Part shown: positions 1 through 5,699 of the stretch, piece after piece
Layout: the number at the start of each line of letters is the position of its first letter
How positions within the stretch are numbered: position 1 is the stretch's first letter
DNA from: PLA5 sp040901705
GTDB taxonomy: Bacteria; Planctomycetota; Planctomycetia; Pirellulales; PLA5
Reading direction: 5' to 3'
Assembly (NCBI GenBank): GCA_040901705.1
Contig: JBBDYI010000103.1
Coordinates: forward strand, 1-5,699
Length of the DNA: 5,699 nt
Program-made: the position numbers and the translations under genes
The notes under the pieces: generated by a model
The model's database searches: none
What the model was told of the DNA's origin: nothing
The model's input: the letters and a program-made list of their open reading frames with translations, nothing else

Positions 1-75
1 AAGGCCTAACCCTACCCCCAACCCCCCCCCCCCTACCCCCTACGCCGGCCCCCCGCCCCCTGCCCCTGACCCTCG
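1..75. repeat. C-rich low-complexity tract upstream of the SDR gene
   Basis: Nearly all of this stretch is C runs separated by short TA, AA or G interruptions: 3 C at 10-12, 5 at 15-19, 12 at 22-33, 5 at 36-40, 6 at 49-54, 5 at 56-60 and 4 at 63-66. The minus strand therefore has at least seven G-runs of three or more with short spacers, which fits the general pattern of a possible G-quadruplex (i-motif on the plus strand). It ends about 10 bases before the ATG at 76, so it would lie in the leader or promoter of that gene. No Shine-Dalgarno sequence is visible in it. Whether it is functional, a dispersed repeat or slippage-prone filler cannot be told from here. Confidence 0.75.
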
Positions 76-879
76 ATGCCTTGGTCCGACAAAGTCGCTC
101 TCGTCACCGGCGGTTCCACCGGACTGGGCTACGCCATCGCCGTGGCGTTTTGCCGAGCCGGGGCGCGAGTCGTCATTGCCGCACGCGAGGGACAGCGGCT
201 CTCCGCAGCGGAAAGTTCGCTGAGGGCGGAATTTGGCGACCGCGCGACCTCGATTGTCGCCGACGTCACGCGCGATGACGATGTAGCCCGCATGTTCGCC
301 GAAACCGTCGACCGCTGCGGCCGACTCGACGTGTTGGTAAACAACGTGGGCCGCTCGACGCGGGGTGAAATCCTCGCCACGTCGCCCGACGACCTGCGCG
401 ACATGATGGAAATCAACTTATTAACGGCAGTCCGTTGCACGCGAGCAGCAATGCCACACCTGCTCGCCAATCGCGGGCATGTCGTCAATATCGGCTCGCT
501 GGCGTCGAAAGCGGCGACGCGGTATCTGGGGGCATATCCGGCCAGCAAGTTCGCCTTGGCGGCTTACACGCAACAGCTTCGGCTGGAGCTGGAGCCGCGG
601 GGACTGCACGCGCTGCTGGTCTGCCCGGGGCCGCTCGCTCGCGACGATGCGGGGGCCCGTTATGCCAAAGAGTCCGCAAGTTTGCCGGAGTCTGCCCAGC
701 GTCCTGGTGGCGGCGTGAAGCTGCGCGGCATCGATCCGAACGACCTGGCGCGGCGTATCGTCGGCGCTTGCCAACATCGAAAGAAAGAAATCGTCGTGCC
801 CGCCAAAGCGCGGCTCCTGTTCGCACTGGCCCAGCTTTCGCCGACGCTGGGCGACTGGCTGGTGCGGAAGATGACGTAG
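76..879 (+). CDS. SDR family NAD(P)-dependent oxidoreductase
   Basis: A 267-residue classical short-chain dehydrogenase/reductase, the usual length for the family, probably a soluble cytoplasmic enzyme that oxidises or reduces an alcohol/carbonyl with NAD(P)(H). The Rossmann glycine motif TGGSTGLG is at 11-18, an acidic adenine contact at D63 (VADV), and NNVG at 89-92 replaces the commoner NNAG. The catalytic set is complete: N114, S141, Y154 and K158 (YPASK). PG follows at 184-185. R37 just after the second beta strand suggests a preference for NADP(H); this is inference. The C-terminal 240-267 is rich in hydrophobic and basic residues and resembles the tail of DHRS7-like SDRs, perhaps a membrane-surface contact. 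The start is well bounded: an in-frame TGA lies at 67-69 and the next Met (residue 73) would remove the cofactor site. There is no clear ribosome binding site. The substrate cannot be inferred from the neighbours. Confidence 0.93.
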   Translation: MPWSDKVALVTGGSTGLGYAIAVAFCRAGARVVIAAREGQRLSAAESSLRAEFGDRATSIVADVTRDDDVARMFAETVDRCGRLDVLVNNVGRSTRGEILATSPDDLRDMMEINLLTAVRCTRAAMPHLLANRGHVVNIGSLASKAATRYLGAYPASKFALAAYTQQLRLELEPRGLHALLVCPGPLARDDAGARYAKESASLPESAQRPGGGVKLRGIDPNDLARRIVGACQHRKKEIVVPAKARLLFALAQLSPTLGDWLVRKMT

Positions 880-1200
880 CGGCATGCTTCCCGTTGGCCA
901 AACGGCCGGAGCAAGCCAAAACATCTGAAATTGTCGGATTTCCAATCAAAGAGTAGGCGCAGCGGCCAGTGGCTGTATACACTCATAAAAACCTGCCGCT
1001 GGGTCGCGCTTTGGCGACTCGGCTCGAAACTCCCGCCCCGTTGCGCGGTCCAATCCGCGGCCGTCGATATGCTTCGCAAGTCTTTCAATTGCGCCCGCGT
1101 GCGCGTTTGGTTTGCTTGCGCGGCGAGTTCCGAGAAACTGCGTCCAACGTCCCGCCGTGTATTCACGATGGGCTAATTAGCGCCGAGGAGACGATTTGCC
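880..1200. other. Intergenic region, no convincing gene
   Basis: These 321 bases separate the SDR gene from the DUF1549/DUF1553 gene. Short open frames exist (for example 931-1176 and 969-1208 on +), but their translations are rich in Arg, Cys and Trp, show no domain pattern and have no ribosome binding site. A small stem CCGTT/AACGG with a 5-base loop (891-905) lies just after the SDR stop but has no T-tract. TATACA at 976-981 resembles a -10 box but has no -35 at proper spacing. The only firm signal is the ribosome binding site at its 3' end. A 13-base word at 1128-1140 recurs at 5654-5666. The promoter of the large gene is presumably here but cannot be placed. Confidence 0.6.
1185..1190 (+). 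promoter_or_regulatory. Ribosome binding site for the DUF1549/DUF1553 gene
   Basis: GAGGAG lies 10 bases before the ATG at 1201, a slightly long but acceptable Shine-Dalgarno spacing. It supports that ATG as the start, which also gives a complete signal peptide. It is the only clear Shine-Dalgarno sequence among the three genes of the window. Confidence 0.75.
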
Positions 1201-3669
1201 ATGAATAGGTTCAATGGATTGTCGCGCCGGATGCGCGCTGGTTCGCGTGCCGCAGCGCTTGCGCTGATGTGCGTTGTCGGTTTCTCGCTGGCCGCCACTC
1301 CGTTGCACGCCGCTCAAGTCACCCGCATCGACGTCTATCCGCCGAACGTGCAGCTAGAAACGTCGCGCGACCGGCAGTCGGTCATCGTCGTGGCCACCCG
1401 CGACGACGGCGTGACGCTCGACGTGACGGCCGCGGCAAAGCTTTCGCTCGCCGACGCCAAGCTCGCCCGCCTCGAAGGCAACACGCTACATCCGACCACC
1501 GACGGGCAAACCGCACTCCACGTCGAATACGAATCGTTCAAGGCGGACGTTCCGGTCGCGGTGACACAGGCCGCCACCGATCGCGCGATCAGCTTCAAAC
1601 TCGACGTCATGCCCGTGTTCATGCGAACCGGCTGTAATACCGGCAGTTGCCACGGGCAGAAAGTCGGCAAGGACGGCTTCATGCTGTCGCTGTTCGGCTA
1701 CGACCCCGACGGCGATCATTACCGTTTGACGCACGAAATCGGCACGCGGCGGGTAAACCTCGCCTTGCCGCGAGAAAGCCTCATTCTCGTCAAGAACGAC
1801 GGCACGGCCCCGCACACCGGCGGTAAACGTTTCGAGCGTGACAGCGAACTTTATACGACGCTGTTCCGCTGGCTCGAAGCCGGCACACCGCAAGACGCCG
1901 CCGACGTGGCCACGCCGGTCGCCCTGGAACTTTATCCACCCAAAGCCGTGCTGGAAGGCACGGGCACGAAGCAGCAATTCATCGCCAGAGCGAAATACTC
2001 CGATGGCACCGACCGCGACGTATCGAATCTGGTTGTGTTCCTCACGAACAACGACAATTCGGCCCCGATGGACGAAAACGGCATGGTGACGGCCGCCGCG
2101 CGGGGCGAAGCCTTCGTAATGGCCCGTTTCGCCACGTTCACCGTCGGCAGCCAGTTGCTTGTGCTGCCCAAGGATCTGAAATACACGCAGCCGACGGAAT
2201 CGCCGGCTAACTACGTCGACGAACTGGTCGGGGCGAAACTGCAAAAATTGCGGCTGGAACCGAGCGGGCTTTGCTCGGATGAAGTATTCATTCGCCGCGC
2301 GACGCTCGACGTCACGGGCCGTCTGCCGACGCCCGAAGAATACGCCGCGTTCACCGCCGACACCTCCGCCGACAAACGGGCGAAGCTGGTCGACGAACTG
2401 CTCAAGCGGAAGGAGTTCTCCGAACTGTGGGCAATGAAGTGGGCCGAGTTGCTGATGATCAAGTCGTCGAACCAGGTCAGCTACAAGTCGGCCTTTCTAT
2501 ACAACACCTGGCTTACCAACCAGATTTCCAAGGACGTGCCGCTCGACCAGATCGTTCGCGAAATGCTCAGCGCCACCGGCGGCACCTTCACCACGCCGGC
2601 CACGAACTTCTATCAGGTCGAAAACGACACGCTCAAAACCGCCGAAAACGTCGCTCAAGTATTCATGGGCATCCGCACGCAATGCGCCCAGTGCCACAAC
2701 CACCCGTTCGACCGCTGGACGATGGACGATTACTACGGCTTTGCCGCGTTCTTCTCGCAGATCGGCCGCAAACAGGGCGAGGACTATCGCGAGACGATCG
2801 TGTTCAACTCCGGCGGCGGCGAAATCAAGCATCCCGTCGGCGGCCGCGTCATGCCGCCCAAGTTTCTCGGCGGCCCGACGCCGGAGTTGGCCGGCAAAGA
2901 CCGCCGCGCCGCGCTGGCCGAGTGGCTGGTGAGTACCGACAACCCGTACTTCGCGCCAAATGTGGCCAACCGCATTTGGGAACACTTCTTCGGCGTCGGC
3001 ATCATCGAACCCGTCGACGACGTCCGCGTCAGTAATCCGGCCAGCAATCCTGAACTGCTCGACGCGCTGGGCAAGAAGCTCGTCGAGTACAAGTACGATT
3101 TCAAGAAACTGGTTCGCGACATTTGCCTGTCGAACGCCTATCAGCGAACGACCGCCCGCAATGAAAGTAACGCGGAAGACGAGTTGAACTTCGCTCATTC
3201 GCGGGTGCGGCGGCTGAAGGCTGAGATCGTGCTCGATTGCATCACGCAGGTGACCGAGACCAAGGACAAGTTCCGCGGGCTGCCGCTCGGAGCGCGAGCC
3301 GTCCAGATCGCCGATGGCCGCACGGGGACGTATTTCCTCACCACGTTCGGCCGCTCGCCGCGGGACACCGTCTGCGCCTGCGAAGCCACGACGTCGCCGA
3401 CGCTATCGCAGGCGCTGCACATGCTCAACGGTTCGACTGTCGAAGGAAAAATTCGCCAAGGCGGTCAGATCGCCGCGATGCTCAAGGAAGGCAAGTCGCC
3501 GCAGCAGGCGATCGAGGCGATCTACGTCCGCTGCCTCAGCCGCAAGCCCAGCGACGAAGAACTCAAGGCCCACCTGTCGATCGTCGCGGCCGACAAAAAC
3601 CCCGAAGTCGGCCTGCAAGACATCTACTGGGCAGTGCTCAACTCCCGCGAATTCATTTTCAATCATTGA
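1201..3669 (+). CDS. Secreted DUF1549/DUF1553 (PSCyt2/PSD1) protein with Ig-like segments and cytochrome c-like motifs
   Basis: An 822-residue exported protein of a family greatly expanded in Planctomycetes; the biochemical role is unknown. Residues 1 to about 38 form a signal peptide: basic n-region with R9, R10, R12 and R16, hydrophobic core about 17-32, likely cleavage near LHAA at 35-38. Two Ig-like Big2-type segments follow at about 42-121 and 241-323, both containing a D-V-Y-P-P or L-Y-P-P opening and a D-G-x-x-x-D-V type strand. Between them is CNTGSCHG at 145-152, a CX4CH motif. The DUF1549 (PSCyt2) region spans about 336-540 and contains a classical haem-type CAQCH at 495-499 followed by NHPF and a W-T-M-D-D-Y-Y-G-F-A-A-F-F run. 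DUF1553 (PSD1) covers about 567-815, with FGRSPRDTVCACE at 716-728 and the conserved SQALHMLNG at 736-744. Length and order are normal for the family and the gene is intact. No DUF1501 gene, the common companion, directly follows. It probably acts in the periplasm or at the cell surface; haem binding is inferred from motifs only. Confidence 0.93.
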   Translation: MNRFNGLSRRMRAGSRAAALALMCVVGFSLAATPLHAAQVTRIDVYPPNVQLETSRDRQSVIVVATRDDGVTLDVTAAAKLSLADAKLARLEGNTLHPTTDGQTALHVEYESFKADVPVAVTQAATDRAISFKLDVMPVFMRTGCNTGSCHGQKVGKDGFMLSLFGYDPDGDHYRLTHEIGTRRVNLALPRESLILVKNDGTAPHTGGKRFERDSELYTTLFRWLEAGTPQDAADVATPVALELYPPKAVLEGTGTKQQFIARAKYSDGTDRDVSNLVVFLTNNDNSAPMDENGMVTAAARGEAFVMARFATFTVGSQLLVLPKDLKYTQPTESPANYVDELVGAKLQKLRLEPSGLCSDEVFIRRATLDVTGRLPTPEEYAAFTADTSADKRAKLVDELLKRKEFSELWAMKWAELLMIKSSNQVSYKSAFLYNTWLTNQISKDVPLDQIVREMLSATGGTFTTPATNFYQVENDTLKTAENVAQVFMGIRTQCAQCHNHPFDRWTMDDYYGFAAFFSQIGRKQGEDYRETIVFNSGGGEIKHPVGGRVMPPKFLGGPTPELAGKDRRAALAEWLVSTDNPYFAPNVANRIWEHFFGVGIIEPVDDVRVSNPASNPELLDALGKKLVEYKYDFKKLVRDICLSNAYQRTTARNESNAEDELNFAHSRVRRLKAEIVLDCITQVTETKDKFRGLPLGARAVQIADGRTGTYFLTTFGRSPRDTVCACEATTSPTLSQALHMLNGSTVEGKIRQGGQIAAMLKEGKSPQQAIEAIYVRCLSRKPSDEELKAHLSIVAADKNPEVGLQDIYWAVLNSREFIFNH

Positions 3670-3738
3670 CGTGGAGAGCGGTTTGCTTGACCACAGAGAA
3701 CACGGAGGGAGAGCACGGAGGGGCACAGAGAGGCAATT

Positions 3739-3773
3739 GATGAGCGATGAGCGATGAGTGATGAGCGATGAAC
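3739..3773 (+). repeat. Tandem array of five 7-base units, consensus GATGAGC
   Basis: Five consecutive units read GATGAGC, GATGAGC, GATGAGT, GATGAGC and GATGAAC with no interruption. They form the inner part of the left arm of the large inverted repeat. The period of 7 is not a multiple of 3, so the array would shift frame at each unit and is not coding. It is preceded by GGCAATT (3732-3738), which occurs again at 3779-3785 just after the array. Confidence 0.9.
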
Positions 3774-3800
3774 GAAAAGGCAATTCGCCGCTCGCGATCT

Positions 3801-3835
3801 ACTCATCACTCATAATTCATAATTCATCATTCATC
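3801..3835 (-). repeat. Tandem array of five 7-base units, inverted relative to the first
   Basis: On the + strand the units read ACTCATC, ACTCATA, ATTCATA, ATTCATC and ATTCATC. On the - strand these become GATGAAT, GATGAAT, TATGAAT, TATGAGT and GATGAGT, variants of the GATGAGC/T unit of the opposite arm. The number of units is again five. The arrays have diverged, being more AT-rich here, but pairing is still possible at most positions. Confidence 0.88.
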
Positions 3836-3934
3836 ACTTCCATCATCCTCTGTGATTCTCCGTGCTCCCCCTCCGTGTGCTCCGTGGTTAAGTAATCGAC
3901 GCACATCTTTCGTTGTTCGTTAGGCCCCGGTTCG

Positions 3935-5575
3935 ATGGTGCAGTCGATGCGAGATAGCAATACTTCGACGTTCGACTGCATCGTCATCGGCGGCGGGCAT
4001 AACGGCCTGGTAACGGCCGCGTACCTCGCCCGCGCCGGCAAGCGCGTCGCCGTGTTCGAGCGCCGGCACGTGCTCGGCGGCGCGTGCGTGACCGAGGAGC
4101 TTTGGCCGGGTTACAAAGTTTCGACGGCCGCTTACGTCGTCAGCCTGTTTCTGCCGGAGATCACCCGCGAGTTGCGGCTGGCGCATTACGGCTTCAAGGT
4201 GCTGCCGCGCAGCCCGAGTTCGTTCACGCCGCTACCCGACGGCCGCAGCCTGCTGATGGGGCCGGAGCCGGGCCTCAACCAACGCGAGGTGGCCAAATTC
4301 AGCCAGCGCGACGCCGACCGGCTGCCGAAGTACGAGGCCCTGCTCGAACGGGTCGCCAAAACGCTCGAACCGCTGCTGATGCAAGCCGCGCCCGATCCAT
4401 TGCCGCTGCCCGGCGAGTGGCGAAAGATCGGCGTGGGCAAGCGGCTTCGCGACGCCGGCAAGATGTGGTCGCTGTACCGCGCGATGGGCCAGCTCGGCGC
4501 GGACTTGCCCGAGGCGATCGAATTGCTCACCGGCGCAGCCCGGCCGCTGTTGGAACGCTGGTTCGAATCGGAAGCACTCAAAGCCACGCTCGCCACCGAC
4601 GCGGTGATCGGTTCGACGACGTCGATTTCCGCACCCGGCAGCGCGTACGTCCTGCTGCACCACGTGATGGGCGAAGCCGGCGGCGCACGCGGCGTGTGGG
4701 GTTACGTCGCCGGCGGCATGGGCGGATTGTCGACCGCCATCGAACGGGCGTGCCTCGACCTGGGCGTCGAAATCTTCCGCGAAGCGCCCGTCGCGCGGAT
4801 CACGACCAACAACAATCGCGCCACCGGCATCGCCCTAGCCGACGGCCGCACGTTCAACGCCCCGGTCGTCGCGTCGAGCGTCGATTGCCACCTCACGTTC
4901 GAGCGATTCCTGCAACCAGGCGATTTGCCGGCCGAATTCCGCGCGGCCGTATCCCGAATCGACTACGCATCGTCGTCGATGAAGATCAACGTCGCGCTCG
5001 CCGAGCCGCCGAACTTTACTTGCTTGCCGAGCAGCGGCATCGCCCCGCATCATCGCGGCACGATCCACGTCGGCCCCACGCTCGACTACATCGAACGAGC
5101 CGGCGACGAAGCGAAATACGGTCATCCCAGCAGTTCGCCCGTGCTCGAAATCACGCTCCCGACGAGTGCCGACGACTCAATCGCCCCGCCCGGCAAACAC
5201 ATCATGTCGATGTTCGTGCAGTACGCCCCGTACAAGCTCGCCGAAGAAAACTGGGACGACATCAAGGAGTCATTCGCCGACCGCTGCCTCGCCGCGCTGG
5301 CCGAATACGCCCCGAACGTGCCCGCCGCGGTGCTGCATCGGCAAGTGCTCAGTCCGTTGGACCTCGAAAGAACCTACGGCCTCACCGGCGGCAACATTTT
5401 TCAAGCCGCGATGTCGACGAATCAGCTATTTTGCTTCCGCCCAACTCCCGGCTGGGCCGATCACCGCACGCCGCTGGCCGGGCTGTACCTATGCGGCGCA
5501 GCCAGCCATCCCGGCGGCGGCGTCATCGGAGCATGCGGCAAAAACGCCGCGACGGAAATCCTAAGAGATGGATAG
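3935..5575 (+). CDS. FAD-dependent oxidoreductase, PYROXD2/phytoene desaturase-like (NAD(P)/FAD-dependent)
   Basis: A 546-residue flavoprotein of the amine oxidase/phytoene desaturase superfamily, closest in overall pattern to PYROXD2-type proteins. The dinucleotide motif VIGGGHNGL is at 17-25, with E42 (VFERR) placed to bind the ribose of FAD, followed by LGGACVTEE (48-55). A second glycine-rich segment GYVAGGMGGLSTAIERA (256-272) is typical of this group. The C-terminal part has YGLTGGNIFQAAMS (481-494), like the PYROXD2 signature, then the FAD-closing segment YLCGAASHPGGGVIGACGKNAA (518-539). There is no signal peptide or membrane segment, so it is probably cytoplasmic or peripheral. No carotenoid genes are adjacent, so a role in carotenoid synthesis is not supported and the substrate is unknown. 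An in-frame TAA at 3893-3895, in the end of the inverted repeat, limits the start. ATG at 3935 is taken, but ATG at 3947 (residue 5) is equally possible because neither has a clear ribosome binding site. Confidence 0.9.
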   Translation: MVQSMRDSNTSTFDCIVIGGGHNGLVTAAYLARAGKRVAVFERRHVLGGACVTEELWPGYKVSTAAYVVSLFLPEITRELRLAHYGFKVLPRSPSSFTPLPDGRSLLMGPEPGLNQREVAKFSQRDADRLPKYEALLERVAKTLEPLLMQAAPDPLPLPGEWRKIGVGKRLRDAGKMWSLYRAMGQLGADLPEAIELLTGAARPLLERWFESEALKATLATDAVIGSTTSISAPGSAYVLLHHVMGEAGGARGVWGYVAGGMGGLSTAIERACLDLGVEIFREAPVARITTNNNRATGIALADGRTFNAPVVASSVDCHLTFERFLQPGDLPAEFRAAVSRIDYASSSMKINVALAEPPNFTCLPSSGIAPHHRGTIHVGPTLDYIERAGDEAKYGHPSSSPVLEITLPTSADDSIAPPGKHIMSMFVQYAPYKLAEENWDDIKESFADRCLAALAEYAPNVPAAVLHRQVLSPLDLERTYGLTGGNIFQAAMSTNQLFCFRPTPGWADHRTPLAGLYLCGAASHPGGGVIGACGKNAATEILRDG

Positions 5576-5582
5576 CACGGTC

Positions 5583-5602
5583 GGTTAACCACAGAGAACA
5601 CG
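5583..5602 (+). repeat. Truncated copy of the outer repeat module
   Basis: GGTTAACCACAGAGAACACG contains a 14-base exact match, CCACAGAGAACACG (5589-5602), to the left outer arm at 3691-3704. The preceding TTAA matches the right arm read on the minus strand. After 5602 the similarity stops, so only the first part of the module is present. It starts 7 bases after the stop of the FAD oxidoreductase and has the same orientation relative to its gene as the left arm has to the DUF1549/DUF1553 gene. Confidence 0.8.
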
Positions 5603-5613
5603 TCGGTGTTTTC

Positions 5614-5648
5614 GGAATCTGAAATCTGAAATCTGAGATATGAGATCT
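5614..5648 (+). repeat. Tandem array of five 7-base units, consensus GAAATCT
   Basis: The units read GGAATCT, GAAATCT, GAAATCT, GAGATAT and GAGATCT. The sequence differs from the GATGAGC arrays, but the period (7), the number of units (five) and the position downstream of a CCACAGAGAACACG block are the same. Nothing in it suggests coding. Confidence 0.85.
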
Positions 5649-5699
5649 GCACTTTCCGAGAAACTGGTTTAGGTTAGGCGGCCATTGCGATGAGGCTTT

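Larger units (their letters stand above)
3687..3891. repeat. Long imperfect inverted repeat (about 205 bases) filling the intergenic gap
   Basis: The outer arms 3687-3733 and 3845-3891 are reverse complements at 37 of 47 positions without any gap, pairing around a centre at 3789. The left arm begins TTGACCACAGAGAACACGG, the right arm read on the minus strand begins TTAACCACGGAGCACACGG. The inner arms, 3739-3773 and 3801-3835, are 7-base tandem arrays that also pair with each other, 25 of 35 positions, after a 4-base offset. The unpaired middle is about 3774-3800. A transcript across the gap could fold into one long hairpin. There is no T-tract after it, so it is not a standard intrinsic terminator, although it could still stop or protect the upstream mRNA. 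No open frame inside looks genuine. It begins 17 bases after the stop of the upstream gene. It could be two copies of a dispersed element in opposite orientation, or one non-autonomous inverted-repeat element. Confidence 0.85.

Noticed and set aside
891..905. Small hairpin after the SDR gene as a terminator
   Set aside because: The stem is only 5 base pairs (CCGTT/AACGG) and the following bases are purine-rich without a T-run.
976..981. TATACA as a -10 promoter box
   Set aside because: No matching -35 at 15-19 bases (the position holds GTAGGC) and it lies more than 200 bases from the next start.
931..1208. Small genes on the + strand in the first gap (931-1176, 969-1208)
   Set aside because: No ribosome binding site, composition typical of out-of-frame GC-rich DNA, no recognisable motif, and the second overlaps the start of the clearly real large gene.
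1486..2244. Long minus-strand open frame (252 residues) inside the DUF1549/DUF1553 gene
   Set aside because: It is the antisense shadow of a GC-rich gene with intact domains on the + strand; its translation has no domain pattern.
3739..3835. Possible CRISPR array
   Set aside because: The units are 7 bases long and directly contiguous, with no spacers, and no cas gene is present.
3687..3891. Standard intrinsic terminator
   Set aside because: The hairpin is very long and imperfect and no T-tract follows on either strand. A role in ending transcription is possible but not supported as a standard terminator.
3817..4041. Minus-strand open frame across the repeat and the FAD gene start
   Set aside because: It is translated through the repeat array and the antisense of the FAD-binding motif; the Rossmann signature on the + strand shows which frame is real.
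3935..5575. Assignment as a carotenoid gene (crtI)
   Set aside because: The fold family is shared, but the C-terminal pattern is closer to PYROXD2-type proteins and no other carotenoid gene is present.
5690..5699. Possible start of another gene (ATG at 5690)
   Set aside because: AGGTTAGG lies about 11 bases upstream, but only three codons are visible, too few to support a coding call.

Overview
The window looks like a GC-rich chromosomal segment of a planctomycete (Planctomycetota, probably a Pirellulales-type lineage or a relative). The strongest evidence is the central 822-residue secreted protein. It carries two Ig-like (Big2-type) segments and the DUF1549/DUF1553 pair (PSCyt2/PSD1), an architecture greatly expanded in Planctomycetes. 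Weak or absent Shine-Dalgarno sequences at two of the three genes and long gaps between genes also fit. The assignment is from recognised family features, not from a search.

Layout: a C-rich low-complexity tract (1-75) runs directly into a short-chain dehydrogenase/reductase gene (76-879). A 321-base gap (880-1200) without a convincing gene follows, ending in a clear ribosome binding site. Next is the large DUF1549/DUF1553 gene (1201-3669). The gap 3670-3934 is almost filled by a long imperfect inverted repeat (3687-3891) whose inner arms are 7-base tandem arrays. A FAD-dependent oxidoreductase of the PYROXD2/phytoene-desaturase-like family follows (3935-5575). Just after its stop is a truncated copy of the repeat's outer module (5583-5602) and another 7-base array (5614-5648). 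The last ~50 bases hold nothing firm.

All three genes lie on the + strand, but gaps of 321 and 265 bases argue against a tight operon. The SDR and the FAD enzyme are probably cytoplasmic redox enzymes of unknown substrate; the middle protein is exported and may bind haem. I see no shared pathway. No defence system, transposase, CRISPR array or RNA gene is visible. The least explained signal is the modular intergenic repeat: an outer block beginning CCACAGAGAACACG joined to an array of five 7-base units, seen three times, twice shortly after a stop codon in the same orientation as the gene.
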